Source of the DNA: Xiphophorus maculatus
Taxonomy: Eukaryota > Chordata > Actinopteri > Cyprinodontiformes > Poeciliidae
DNA length: 64,000 nucleotides
Direction: 5' to 3'
Assembly: GCF_002775205.1 (NCBI RefSeq)
Contig: NC_036456.1
Span: forward strand, 13,109,463 to 13,173,462
The position numbers were made by a program, and so were the translations under genes. Of this stretch, positions 1 through 16,298 are shown piece by piece. The stretch's first letter is position 1. Every line of letters begins with the position of its first letter. The notes beneath the pieces were generated by a model. That model was not told the DNA's origin and searched no databases. It saw only the letters and a program-made list of their open reading frames with translations.

Positions 1-322
1 CACTAGGGTTAGCAAACTAGCCCTACTACCTAGTTAGCGTCAACTAACCACTAGGGCAGTGCTTCTCAAATCCAGTCCTCAGGCCCTCCTGCTCTGCATG
101 TTTTAGATGTGCCTCTATTCCTGAACTGCTGATTGAAATAATTGCATGACCATCAAGTACTGCAGAAGCCTGTTAATCACCAAAATTTTCAATCCAGGTG
201 TGTGGCAAAAGGGAAACACCTACAGGGCAGGGGGGCGTGAGGACTGGAATTAAGAAACACTGCAGGAGGGTTAGCAAACTAGCCCTAGTGGCTAGTTGGC
301 TTCTACTAACCACCAGGGGTAG
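1..322. repeat. 48-bp minisatellite (about 2.3 units), interrupted by a MITE
   Basis: Bases 1-48 and 263-310 are two copies of a 48-bp unit (CACTAGGGTTAGCAAACTAG... and CAGGAGGGTTAGCAAACTAG...), with the start of a third copy at 311. The unit contains TAGGGTTAG-CAAA-CTAGCCCTA, an almost perfect hairpin. The second copy is split after its first 8 bases by the element at 57-262. It lies in a cpz intron. Confidence 0.7.
57..262. mobile_element. hAT-like MITE in cpz intron
   Basis: A 206-bp non-coding element with terminal inverted repeats of about 25 bp: CAGTGCTTCTCAAATCCAGT at the left, and the reverse complement of the right end CAGTGTTTCTTAATTCCAGT, both followed by CCTCA. The flanking octamers CACTAGGG and CAGGAGGG (6 of 8 matching) fit a decayed 8-bp hAT target duplication, although the right octamer is also the start of a minisatellite unit. 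It shares its terminal CAGTG(T/C)TTC with the MITE at 12871. Confidence 0.75.
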
Positions 323-439
323 TTGAAGCTAACTAATATTCGATATAATTTTAAAAAATGTTTTAAGCATTAGACGAGACAGGTTGGACAGATAACATCT
401 ATCTTAGCAAACCGCCATTTTTGTGACATTTCTTCACAG

Positions 440-5153
<4,714 letters not shown>

Positions 5154-5310
5154 AGCTTTTAAAAGAGAAAAACAAAGCAGTGAACTTGCTTTTTTTAAAT
5201 GCATGCAAATGTACAAGGTTAGGCTGTGTTTTTCTTTTACTGAATATTTTTCTAAGCACCTTTACAAGCTTTTGTCTTATAAATAAAATGGCTTTTGGTA
5301 ATTTGTATAA
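5154..5310 (+). terminator. cpz: cpz 3'UTR and polyadenylation signal
   Basis: An AATAAA hexamer at 5282-5287, about 130 bp after the stop, is the nearest canonical poly(A) signal. A second AATAAA at about 5621 could give a longer form. The cleavage site itself is not visible. Confidence 0.55.
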
Positions 5311-7835
5311 TTTAAAACTTGATTTAATCACAAATATTTGCTCTTTTGTTTTGGTTCACTACACGACAGACTTTTAAGTCCACCATAGTTTGAGGTTGTA
5401 ACGTGGTTTTGTTAAAGCAGCTGCCACCAGAGGGCATGAGAGTCTTCTTTTGGCCAAAGTTGCTCCAAACTCTTGCTTTGGTCAACACAAAACAAATGTA
5501 CTAATTTGCCAACTTTTCTCCCATTTGTTAGGAAAACGCGAACTTGCTGTAAGGTAATGAAGTAATTCTAATATACTATTACTAATTTTTCTAGCACAAG
5601 TGCCATCAACTAATGATTATAATAAAGTCTTATATGCAGCACTCTCCATGACTAATTTGTTATGAACTGAAAGTCATGTGTGCTAGATTTTAGTTTTTTT
5701 TTAGTGTTTGTAGGAAAGTTCTCATTTCTGAGAACTTTCATTCTCAGAAATGAAAGTTAATTCATTTCTGAGAATAGAAATGAATTAACTCTTGGTTCAA
5801 AGTTCTGGCAGTAAAATCTTACTTTTGACATGAAACGACATAAAATCACACAAGATAAAGTCTGGTGAATACCATTTGATCTTTGAAAAATAGACTAACG
5901 AGACACATAACTAGTCAGTGAACAGAAATTTGGCAGACAGGAGACTCCCATTTACAAGAAATTAAGTCATTAGTGCTGGCGCTGTACCACATAACGCCAA
6001 CATTCTTTCTTCAGAAATGACTGCAGCTTTATGCAAACTTCCATTTCAATTAGTGTGATTATGGTAAAGACTTCCCAGTGTCACCTCTGCTGCATTTAGT
6101 GATGTCCCTCATCTTACACAGAAATATAACGGTGTTTTCTGCAAACAGGAAACAGTTGTAAGCTATTTTTCCTTTAGACAGCACAGTCAATGTAAAAATA
6201 GTACTGAATATTATTTTAAAAAATATCGGTTAACATATTCTAACGTACATACCCTTCAATAAATATAAATATTATTTAAAAGCAATTTTTTTCAGTTACT
6301 CAATTCATTATGTGAAAGACTTTATATAGATTAATAAGCCTTTATTTTTGTTAAGTATAATATATAGCTTTCAGCTTCATACAGTGGTGTGGGATAAGAT
6401 TCAGTATCTCAATCATCCTCTTCACTTTGCCGCTCCATGGTTTTCCACTCATGCTAACTTAGTCTGTAAAAATGCTCTAGCTAGTTTTCCATCTGTTGCC
6501 AAGTGACTGATGATGACGTTGGTGGACGGCTGGTGACAAGCTTTACCCAGAATACACTCGGAGACAATATGGACGATCCACTTGTAATTTTGTGTGTCAT
6601 AAAGTTAAACGTAAATAAAGCCCGTCATGTATCACAACATTTTATTCAATATTTTACACCCACTATGTCACTAAAATCAGTTGGTCTTGTAAAGTTTTTA
6701 GCAACCAAGAGTCAATAATGACTGGGGCAGCCTACTATATAATCTACTGGGGCACCATGATGTATAATCCAGCATATACCATACTCAACAGGAGAGGGCC
6801 AGTCTTCTCCAGCTCTCATCACACATGATAAAGGGTTGGAAGCCTAGAAGGGGTCCCGGCCGGGGGCCAACCCTGACGCTCCTCCCCTGACACTCACAAC
6901 ATTGATGTGCTCCCTCTATCATTCCACACTCCAGTCCGGTAGGTGGCGGTATATACAGCCTTCGTTGTTGTGCCATCTGCCCATAAAACACAAAAACACA
7001 GAAGAAGAACGCAATGAGTTTATCAGTCAACACTAAGGTAAAGACGACAGGCAAGAAAATTCTCCAACTTGTCCTATATCAGGTTTGTAAGGTTATTTAA
7101 GAGAAACAAAGGAGAAATCAATGGAAGAATGATGAGGGGGATAGTCTCAATGTGAACGCTGTCTGACGCGATTTACACGTGCAAAACAGGTGAGTAATGA
7201 CTTAAATACCAGCTTCTGAAAATCTGCCTCCAGTAAAACGCATAAAAATTAACATTAACATAAAAACGCGCTTAAATGTTAATACAGCAGTTACTGCATC
7301 ATGTTTTCATGTTGCTACCATTGGAGCTTACACACATAAAATCAAGCATAACTACAACCTTTACTTATTGATATTTGATTTGACTATCAATATGTGTCAT
7401 TATGACAAAAAAAAAAGGAATGTTTACCACCAGTAACCTTCTTGCAGACGAACACGTGGCACTTGGTCTACCACATTTATATTCACCTGGACTTGAGTTC
7501 GGCTACAGGCCTTGATCCATTTCTTGCGTTAGTCCAGACTCTGTTTATGTAATAAATTGTATTTCGTCCTCTACATAATCTGGGTAACGACTGTTGCATG
7601 TTCCCCATTGACAACATTAGCTCATGATTTCCTATTATTTAATCTAGTTAGTGATGTTGAACCCCGTCAGGTTCAGTTTCTCCAGATCAGGGGCGTGTAC
7701 TTCGGGACAATTTGCTACTGGCGATTGGTCAAGTTTCTGACAAGCCCCCTAGAATGATTGACAGGTGTCATCATGTCAATTCCTGGTCGTAGTCTCTGTG
7801 AGGGCAAAGATCGATAGCTTATTTTCTCATAGTGG
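5311..7835. other. Intergenic, no gene seen
   Basis: AT-rich DNA downstream of cpz. It holds the inverted-repeat cluster at 5714-5790. A more GC-rich patch at about 6800-7010, with GGTAGGTGGCGGTATATACA and GCCATCTGCCCATAAAACAC, resembles a repeat I have seen scattered in fish genomes. Reading frames here are short and have no recognisable domains. Confidence 0.6.
5714..5790. repeat. Three overlapping perfect inverted repeats
   Basis: Arms GAAAGTTCTCA (5714-5724) / TGAGAACTTTC (5729-5739); ATTCTCAGAAATGA (5740-5753) / TCATTTCTGAGAAT (5762-5775); and AGTTAATTCATTTCT (5755-5769) / AGAAATGAATTAACT (5776-5790). Pairs two and three share bases, so they cannot form together. Confidence 0.9.
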
Positions 7836-7837
7836 AT

Positions 7838-8197
7838 ATCCATCCATCCATCCATCCATTTTGTGTTCACCCTTTGTCCCTAATGGGGTCGGGAGGGTTG
7901 CTGGTGCCTATCTCCGGGGTTCACCCTGGACAGGTTGCCAGTCTGTCGCAGGGCAACACAGAGACATACAGGACAAACAACCATGCACACACACACACCT
8001 AGGGAGAATTTAGAGAGAGAGACCAATTAACCTGACAGTCATGTTTTTGGACTGTGGGAGGAAGCCGGAGTACCCGGAGAGAACCCACGCATGCACAGGG
8101 AGAACATGCAAACTCCATGCAGAAAGACCCCGGCCGGGAATCGAACCCTTCTTGCTGCAAGACAACAGTGCTACCAACTGCGCCACTGTGCAGTCCA
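7838..8197 (-). mobile_element. tRNA-derived SINE, minus strand
   Basis: Read on the minus strand it starts near 8197 with a tRNA-like head. The A box is TGGCGCAGTTGGTAGCA (about 8170-8188) and the B box is GGGTTCGATTCC (8137-8148). A roughly 250-bp body follows (with CATGCAAACTCCATGCAGAA on the plus strand), ending in a (TGGA)n tail at 7840-7858. This is the structure of a polymerase III-transcribed SINE with a microsatellite-like 3' tail. An internal (CA)n lies near 7988. Confidence 0.85.
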
Positions 8198-9169
8198 CTA
8201 TATATTAGGTATTATATTAGAACCACAATTAATCACTTTTTTAAATTCTTACGTTTGCTCCAAGCCTTACTATTCTAGTAGAGAGACATTGTTCCCTTGC
8301 ATGGCCTCCACGAAAAGCATAAGCCAATTTTACTTTACCTATTCGGCACCACGTCAAGAAAAGAGTGATTGTTTTAAGCATAACACAAAGCAAATAACTT
8401 ATCAGCCCAAAAATGTTTTCTCTCAATTTTATGCATTTGCAGTCAATGCATAAGAGAATGTTCTTCTCTTTGCAGTTGGCGCCCCCTGCCTGCAGCTTAG
8501 AAAACGGAGAGTATTTTACCTGCTTTGTGTTGGACTGCATGGCAGTTTATACTCATTAAAATGTAGATCATTTCCTGTATTTGATTGGTTGAGAGGTGGC
8601 CACTGAAGAAAGTAATTAAAAATCACCAAATATCAATAATTTGAGATCTACTAAGGAACTCCTACTTCCCAAACTCATTGCTTACCATTTAACCTCCTCA
8701 GTTTTCAAATACAAAAACTCGGCAGAAAAATTCAATAGTCTCATCCTTTCAGTTCCTTTTTTGTGATTAAGGTATTCAGTACCCGTTGTCCCAATTCTCA
8801 CTTTTTTGTTTGTTTCTTTACAACTAATTTCCTGCAACTGGACTATAAAAACAAACATGATACCTTTACTGGGGAAAAAATGTTGCTGTTAAGCAGCCCA
8901 GTAAATAAAATAAAACAGTCATAAAATCAAGCAAGTAAAAGGTAGGAAACATTACAGTGACAACAGTTAAAAATAGGAAGTTTTGTACCAGTTATATATA
9001 AAATAACATATTAGAAAGATTTAATAGAAACCACGAGGAATTAGTCAGATTTTCCAACTTGTTCCCATTCTCGCTTCTTGCTCCTTCAGCAAACTTATTT
9101 TAGTCAATTTAAAAATATGTTTACTACCCCTGTAAAGCAGTCTCATTTGGCCCCTTTAAAATTCCCATA

Positions 9170-9480
9170 GCTGCAAAGAGCTTTTAATTTCTAAAACGGC
9201 TCAACGTCAAGTTCATTTCAGTTTGCTCGTTAGGCAGAAGCGGTTTCATAACGGTACGTGAGAGCACAGCTCCTCCAGAGGGTGATAATAAGCCACTTCC
9301 TTTGTTACAGAGCCTGAACAAACTTGCCGGGGAGCTCATGAGGCAAAGATAATCAGAGCAGTCGAGCGCAAGTGTGTACAGAATCCCACCAAGCGTTTTC
9401 ATAAAGAACCCCTCAGCTGAGATGGGAGCGAACCCACTGGGGTTAAGGTGATTCCACCTTAATAGTGCTGGGATATCTAA
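9170..9480. promoter_or_regulatory. Candidate conserved non-coding element
   Basis: Unique-looking 300-bp block with moderate GC in an AT-rich desert; it contains AAAGATAATCAGAGCAG and GATAATAAGCC. Suggested on base composition and absence of repeats only; conservation cannot be checked here. Confidence 0.3.
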
Positions 9481-10619
9481 CCACAACATGAGATAAATAC
9501 AGTAAATCAGATATTTATTTGTGGAAGTCCAGTGGTTCAAAAAGTAACAGGATGACCACAGGTTTACCAGCTAATGGATTTTTGACTTGTGAAGCTTTCT
9601 GGTGTTTCATTTGATCTGTATCTTGTTTGGGGTTTCTGTGGATGACAGTCAAAGGTTTCTTTAATCCGACCTCCGGCCTCAGATGAGGAATCCTGTCTCT
9701 GTTTTCTTATTGTTTCATCTGTTATGATGGATTTCTGCTGTGGCCTACTAGCCTTACAACAGCAAATTAAAGTGACAATCTGAGGCAGGATGGCATAGGT
9801 TTCATCTCTCCTGACTAGGTTGAAAAACATTTGCTGGACAGAAATATAACTGAACGCATGTGTGTTTTTTTTTGTAGTGAACCAGAAGAGTTTCAAACGA
9901 TCTGACTACTATTATCTGTTATGAGGAACCTTCTTGCCATTGAGCTTTTTTTCAGTCGAGAGAAAACACTTGACAGTCTGGGTAGAATGGGTTCGATTGG
10001 GGCCCAAAAGTGCAACATTTGTTAGTTTCAGCTGGTGCGGCTCGCTTCCACAATTTTCAAAGAATGTCCAAAGATTAAATTTTTTTTGTTGTTGTACAGA
10101 GATATCAGTCAAGAGACAGCAACAATTTAAAAATAATACTGAATAACAGAGGAGTGAAGCTGTAAAGAGCTGCAATAAATTTTCAAAAAAGTGCATGGTT
10201 ATGATTTACAAGTGACAAAAAAATCTCATGTTTTCAGCTGGAAGGTAGTAAGAGTTGAAAACAAAATAGTTTTTCCTCTCAAGAAAACATCCAGGCCTGA
10301 TAAAGATGTCCTAAAACCTGTTGGAAGAAATCCAAAGAAGCCACACGAAAACCTTTGAGCCACAACTTTGAAAGGTTTTGGACAAGAACAGCATCTGGGA
10401 CATCAGCCATAGACCTGAAGTAGGACCATCATGGGCAGTATAGCAAAGAACTACATTTGAAACCTGAGGAACATACTTTCTTTTTTGTAATTTTGTAAAT
10501 GAATTAGTTTGTTTAATTCCACCTTATTTAGAAAATAATAAAAAAAATACCAATAGATGTTTCTTTCAAATTTCTTTCTGGCTGAAAAAAGTTATTGTCG
10601 GCGAATGTTAACATATTTA

Positions 10620-10980
10620 AAGTCAGATTTCTCCTGAAAAGAAATCCTTCTCTTGTGAGCTGTTCTCAGCAACACGCAGTCTAGACACAGCCAAATTCAT
10701 GGGCAGAATAAAACATAAAGCACCATTGAAATAAGTGTTCTTGATCTTAATGCACATTATTGCCGTGTCCGAGGGATAAAACACTTTAGAAGTCAGTCAT
10801 GAAGAAGAGAAAGCCTTAGGGCTCTTAAGGCTGGGTACATGTTCGTGATGCGCCCAGCTACTTTAGCTGTCATGCAGCAATATATCTCAGAGCCTTTGCT
10901 GGGTGCACTGATGCTTGGCTTAAGCCATTTAGCAGCGCCCTGGTTAACTGAAACCGACAAAACTTCTGATTCCAGCCCGA
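10620..10980. promoter_or_regulatory. Candidate conserved non-coding element
   Basis: Repeat-free block with TTCATGGGCAGAATAAAACA, TAATGCACATTATTGCCGTG and TGTCATGCAGCAATATATCT. Its balanced composition and lack of decayed transposon signatures set it apart from its neighbours. Function is inferred only. Confidence 0.3.
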
Positions 10981-12629
10981 TCCTAGAATAACACCCCTGG
11001 CGGTTGTGAAGCTGTCTTTGCCCATTTCATCTGGCAAGCTCCCACAAGTGCATTTGAAGCTGACACAAATACAGAAGAAGATACTTTATGACGTCACCAC
11101 ATTTACCTCAACAATTACAAAACTGGCAGTTGCACGAGAAAAAAAAAACAACAACCCCAAAACAACTTTAGCCTTTCAGTTTGTAGAATAAAGGGCCAAA
11201 TTAAAGCGTGTAGACACGGTTTAAATGTCTAAGTAAAAGATGATGGCATTTGGTCATTAAAGGCCAAAGGGCGCTCCATAGGGGGGGGAAAACCTTGGAT
11301 GATTTCCCTTTATCTGCTCTGGAAACATACAGAACAACAACACAGGGTGATGAGATGATAACAGCCGAGTAGCAATGACACCACGGGGCATGATAAAAGT
11401 TAAATTTGCTTGTGACACTGTGCATTAAAGTGTGACACCAACAGCTAATACCCCCATCACACTATTGTGGATCTGAGCTTTATTTCAGTGGTGTAAAAAT
11501 ACACGATGCCATAGAAAAATAGTGCCTTTCTACTAATTTAACACTAAAATTTGATCACCTTGAACCCAGGACTCTTATCTGTTAACATGCCAAATAACTT
11601 TGAGGTATCAGCACCTCAGCTTTCATACAGCATGGATGCAAAGTACCGCAGTATTTACAAAAATGCAACTCAAATATCAAAGCAATGACTCAAAATAACA
11701 TTGCTTGTTGATGATGATGAATTTATTTCAGACATTCCACCAGGAGAAAAACAAACGTAATACTTACACATTCGTAAGTGTAAATGCTACACACTTGCCC
11801 TTACACTTACCACACATACACAATTATATGCAAATACACTGCTTACTTGGTGACTATGTCTAAAAAGAGGTAAAAGAAGTACTTAGTCCCACCATTTAGC
11901 TCACAGATTCTGATTAATTTGACTAATATTATTTGTGACTTGGGTCACTATTAATCTTTTAGTTTGAAAAAGTAAAATAAATCAAGACAATGACGCCACA
12001 ACAGAAGTAAAGTACCCAGATGGGACGGAGCAGAACGCTGTGAATCCCAGACCTTAAATGTACTAAAATATGCCCTACAGAACCTGAGAACACAGAAAGT
12101 GACACACACACTTCAAAGAAGAGACGTGACCTCACATTTTCTGAAATTTCTATCACTTCCGTAGACCTAGACTCATTCTTTAACACATTCTTGTCAGCAA
12201 ATCAGTATAAATGTCAAACTAAATGGAAAACTATGACAGCTACTTAAGGTTTCTAGAATTGTAGCTCTAGAAAGGATGGGATGCTGTAAAGAGATTTTGA
12301 TCCTATGATGATTCCTGTTAAAAAGCATAACACTCTGCAGAGAAAATATCAGCTGTCAGTATCTTACCAAGACTAGACTGCTCTAAAGTTTGCTAAACAA
12401 AACTTAAAATTTACTAGAAACTTCACTTAACAGCTAACAAGAAAACAAACTTGTCATCTTTCTGTTACCCTGGTTATGTTGTGTTCACCATGTTCTGTTT
12501 TCTTATACATCTCACACATGTAATTTTAATGGACAATGAGTCATTTTGTATAAATACCTATCAGCTATTAGTTTAATAGCATCAAAAGAAAACAAAACAC
12601 AATATGAAGGTCTATAATGTCTGACGTGT

Positions 12630-12760
12630 CCCTCTTAGACCTGAAATACCGCTGCGTGTGCTGCCATGCAAATTATTTTTGCTTTATTGACGAGAATAGC
12701 CTTTAATTATGTTTGGAAATGTAATAGGCAGGTTGTTACGGTGGAGAGGCTGATTGAATG
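12630..12760. promoter_or_regulatory. Candidate conserved non-coding element with octamer/homeodomain-like sites
   Basis: Contains CCATGCAAATTATTTTTGC (octamer-like ATGCAAAT overlapping AATTA) and CCTTTAATTATGTTTGG. The density of POU- and homeodomain-like words is higher than around it. No experimental or alignment support is available. Confidence 0.35.
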
Positions 12761-12870
12761 AAGAGGCACAGCATGCGGTGTGCTTGGAAACAAGCAGGGC
12801 AACAATTACTTCTGGTCTGCCAGAAACTATAACACAGCTACTTTTTCCCACTGATCTTGGTCCTCTAGAT

Positions 12871-13073
12871 CAGTGTTTCCCAACCCTGGTCCTCAAGGCA
12901 TACTGCACTGCATGTTTTAGGTATTTTCTTGCTTTGGTCCAGCTGATTTCAATTGATGTCTGATTAACAGGTGTTTGTTGAACTGCAATCAGTTGAATCA
13001 GGCACATTAAAGCAGGGAAACTTCTAAAACATGTAGGACAGTGTGCCTTGAGGACCAGGGTTGGGAAACACTG
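12871..13073. mobile_element. hAT-type MITE with perfect 8-bp target duplication
   Basis: A 203-bp element. Its terminal inverted repeats CAGTGTTTCCCAACCCTGGT... and ...ACCAGGGTTGGGAAACACTG match over about 30 bp. It is flanked on both sides by CTCTAGAT (12863-12870 and 13074-13081), an exact 8-bp duplication as made by hAT transposases. It has no coding capacity. The near-identical termini suggest relatively recent insertion. Confidence 0.93.
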
Positions 13074-13779
13074 CTCTAGATAACAGGATGGTTCATTGTG
13101 TGTGTAGATTTTGGAGTAGGAGACCGCTGTGTTTTTATTTTTGTATTGTGTGACGGGTGGACATATACAAGTGGTTCAGAAAGTTTCCTATTGCAAATGA
13201 TATACAGAGTCCTTCTAACCTTTTCAGAGCCTCTCTTCAAAAAAAGTCCAACTCTTCATTTAATTGTAAGGTGGTATGATTGTACCATGATCAAATACAC
13301 ACCATTTCTTAACCTGTTAACTGGCCGCGCCCCGTTAAAGTCATAGTGTTTTGATGTATAAGTGCCACTGATTCTTTATCAATTTTGTGTTCAAATATAA
13401 AGTTCAGTTCACATTTAACAGCACACATGTTTTAATGTCATGCCTTAAAATTACTTTTAACCAACAGAGTTCATGTTGAGAAGTGGATATTATTGATCCA
13501 AGAATATCAGGTGAGATTTTAAGGTAAAAGAAAGTAAATGAAACTCAGATTTTATGGGGGGGGGGGTTTTGCCTTGAAGTACATGAAAATTGTTGGCCAC
13601 TTTACCTGAATTACACCGTCAACGTAAAAAAATAAAATATTGCTTTGGAAACACTTGTACTATCTATTTCTTCTTGCTCTCAGCAGATGCCAAATAACCT
13701 TGCAACAAAGCTCCCACACAATCTGTAAAACAAATGCAGCTCAGAAAGGTCAGTGTTTCCATCACAGCACGCTCATGCT

Positions 13780-14160
13780 AACAAGTTAATTACACGTAGT
13801 CCTGCGCACATGAACTTTAAGCCTGTATTTATAGTCAAAGGAGCTCTGCGGTTAGGTGCACTGAGCTAATTATGTGATGAAAAATCTCCCGTGGCACGAG
13901 GGTAATTTTTCAGTGCTCTTTAAAGATAGTAGAGGATATGGCAGATAACTGCTTGAAGCCCTTGCGAGTCAGCAGCGGCCGAGCTAAATGTGGCAGCAAG
14001 TGTCAGGCCAAATCAATACACGCTTCCCAGGATTCCTTTGGTGCTATAATCCAGGCTGCAGTGGGCATTGACCCCGGGGAAGCCTGGGCTCTTGTTTTCT
14101 TGCCCTGGTTTCTTCAAAAGGAGCTGCACTTATGGATATGGCAGTACAGAGCATAAGCTA
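13780..14160. promoter_or_regulatory. Candidate conserved non-coding element
   Basis: Repeat-free block containing GAGCTAATTATGTGATGAAA, CGTGGCACGAGGGTAATTTT and several TAAT cores. Adjacent sequence to 14620 is similar in character. Proposed as part of the hmx regulatory landscape on composition alone. Confidence 0.35.
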
Positions 14161-16159
14161 ATTACTTAAAAACTGGACGGAATTTGAGAGCTATAAACTG
14201 CTTAACTTGCAGATAGAAACCTCACTGTCTGACAGCGGCTCTATGTTACTTTGAATTTCTCCAAAAGGTGTTCACATAAATTGGTCACAACCTCGGCTTA
14301 AGAGGTTACAGAAGTTTTACCAGCTGTAATGAACTCTTAATGCATCCAAAATGTGCGTGTCAAATATTCCCCTCGGTTATAGAGCTCTGGTGAACTATTT
14401 CACCTTAGCGGTTCACAATTCTCCCTGGCTTGAACTGTGATTTGCTGATTTTTTTTTTCTGTGGTGGAGGGCCCCCAGTCTCTTCCAGCTGATTTCACTG
14501 ATCCCATTAAGTCGTAATCTTCCATTATTTGCCTTAAAATAACGAGAGATAATCCTGGCATCGCGGTAATCAGCCGTGAAATTGAGGAATCTCTAACTGG
14601 ATTTCACAGTGGCCAGCGCACAGTGGAGCAGTCCAACAATTAACATATCTATGTAAAAATACTCAATTCTCTAACCTATCCATACCTTTACGGATCCATT
14701 TCTATCTGCTCAACATTTTTATAAGTAGTTTCCGAAAACATTTCCACAAATATTCAGCTCTTGAACCTCCCCTCCTCCAGTTGCTCTCCAGGACTAAGAG
14801 GGTTTCCAGAGCATCACATCTTCCCCTGTAAGCCGCCCTCGCTTTCTTAACCCAGCAGCGAGTCATTAAAAATGTAAAATTATCGTCTCTAAAGTGGAAC
14901 ATGATTCAGTCCTGCGCTCAGGAGGCAGTGAAGCGCGAAGCTCGCATATGAAATGCATTTGGTCATCCCCCCCTGGCTAACGGGGAAGTAAAAGGTGCAC
15001 TGAGTGTAACGAGAGCAGATTGCAGATTCTTTATTTAGGGAGTTATTGTAGACACAGAGTCGGGGGGAAAATCCTTCCTGCTCGATTGAGGCTGTTGGTG
15101 GAGGGTGAAAGCTTTGATCTCGTGGGGAAACAGTCAGTTTTACTTGCTTAAAACATAAAGTAAAATCAGCTCTGTAGAAATGTAAATACGTTAGAAATTT
15201 ATGTTACTGTTTTTTTTTTTTTTTGCTGACTCAACCGCTCAGAAAAAATAAAAGATTTTCTTTACTGTCAATTTATGTTTATGTTACATGTAATAATATA
15301 GATGTCTAGATTACATTTCCATGTAAAAAAAAAAGGAGGTCCTTGACTCTCATTCTTGAATATGAAAACCAGAAGTATCCACTAGTGTTAATTGATGTCA
15401 GCGTATTACATATTCAGATCGTGCAAGTAAAAAGAGTTTCTTGAAACAAAGACAAGGATATTTTTTGTCATATTCTCATTATGGTCCCTTCAGTTACTTT
15501 ATTAGCCTGGTGAGTATCTATTGTAGAGGAGGGGGCTTTTATAACTTTCCACACAAAGCGTGAGTAGTAAGTAAGAAGAGCATCGGGGTGGATTCTGAAA
15601 GAAACATTTTACAAGCGTGTGGTTGAATATTAACACAAAGCGACTATTACAAAATGTGACATGCATATTAAAGGAGTCGTACTTCCAGAGCCCATGATAC
15701 TCTGCGTGAATGTTGCTTGTGACTTCTGGTCCAGCATATTACACATAAACAAACTGACTTTTGTAGAGTAAATTTGGGATTACATACCAAGACGAATATA
15801 GTGACACCTTTATCACTCATAGACTAACGATCTGAAGAAATAGACTCGTACTAGACATGCAATTCTACTAGAACAGACACAAAAATAACATTTTATTCAA
15901 TCACGATATATTTTCTGTGCTTTACTTAGAGCTCATTTTGTTGAATATTTGCTTACTTTTAAAAGGCAAATTTCTGCTGAAGGGAAAGAATGCCATCAGA
16001 GATAAAAACTCTGGAAATTCATCAAATAATGAACATTATTGTCAATCACAAAAGGATGTAGTTATCTTATGTTTCTTAAACATAAATCATACTGGCTCCA
16101 TCTAGTAATCATGATGCACTTCAGAAGTTGATATTTCTTCTTTTTGATTGATATTGTGT

Positions 16160-16298
16160 TGAGTCATTGTTGATTCAACAATGTTGTAAGAGTGGATGTT
16201 ACACTCTTACAACAAGAGTGTAACATAAATGTCAGTTGGGCTAACCCAACAACAATGATGGGAAATATTCTCCTCTGGCTTTTTGTTGACAAAAAGCC
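16160..16298. repeat. Cluster of perfect inverted repeats
   Basis: GTTGTAAGAGTG (16183-16194) pairs with CACTCTTACAAC (16202-16213). ATGTTACACTCTT (16196-16208) pairs with AAGAGTGTAACAT (16214-16226), sharing the middle arm. GTTGGG-CTAA-CCCAAC follows at 16236-16251 and GGCTTTTTG-TTGA-CAAAAAGCC at 16277-16298. All arms are perfect matches. Confidence 0.9.

Larger units (their letters stand above)
8198..12862. other. Intergenic desert with candidate conserved blocks
   Basis: No gene supported. The blocks at about 9170-9480 and 10620-10980 are less AT-rich than their surroundings, free of simple repeats and look like single-copy sequence; both are listed as candidate regulatory elements. An A/T-flanked TAAT-rich segment (12630-12760) lies near the right end. 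Reading frames such as 9184-9540 on the minus strand lack start context, splice sites or known motifs. Confidence 0.55.

Noticed and set aside
8010..8198. tRNA gene on the minus strand
   Set aside because: The A and B boxes are the head of a SINE with a long non-tRNA body and (TGGA)n tail; no proper cloverleaf acceptor stem closes.
9184..9540. 118-codon minus-strand open frame
   Set aside because: No recognisable domain, no splice or start context, composition like non-coding neighbours.
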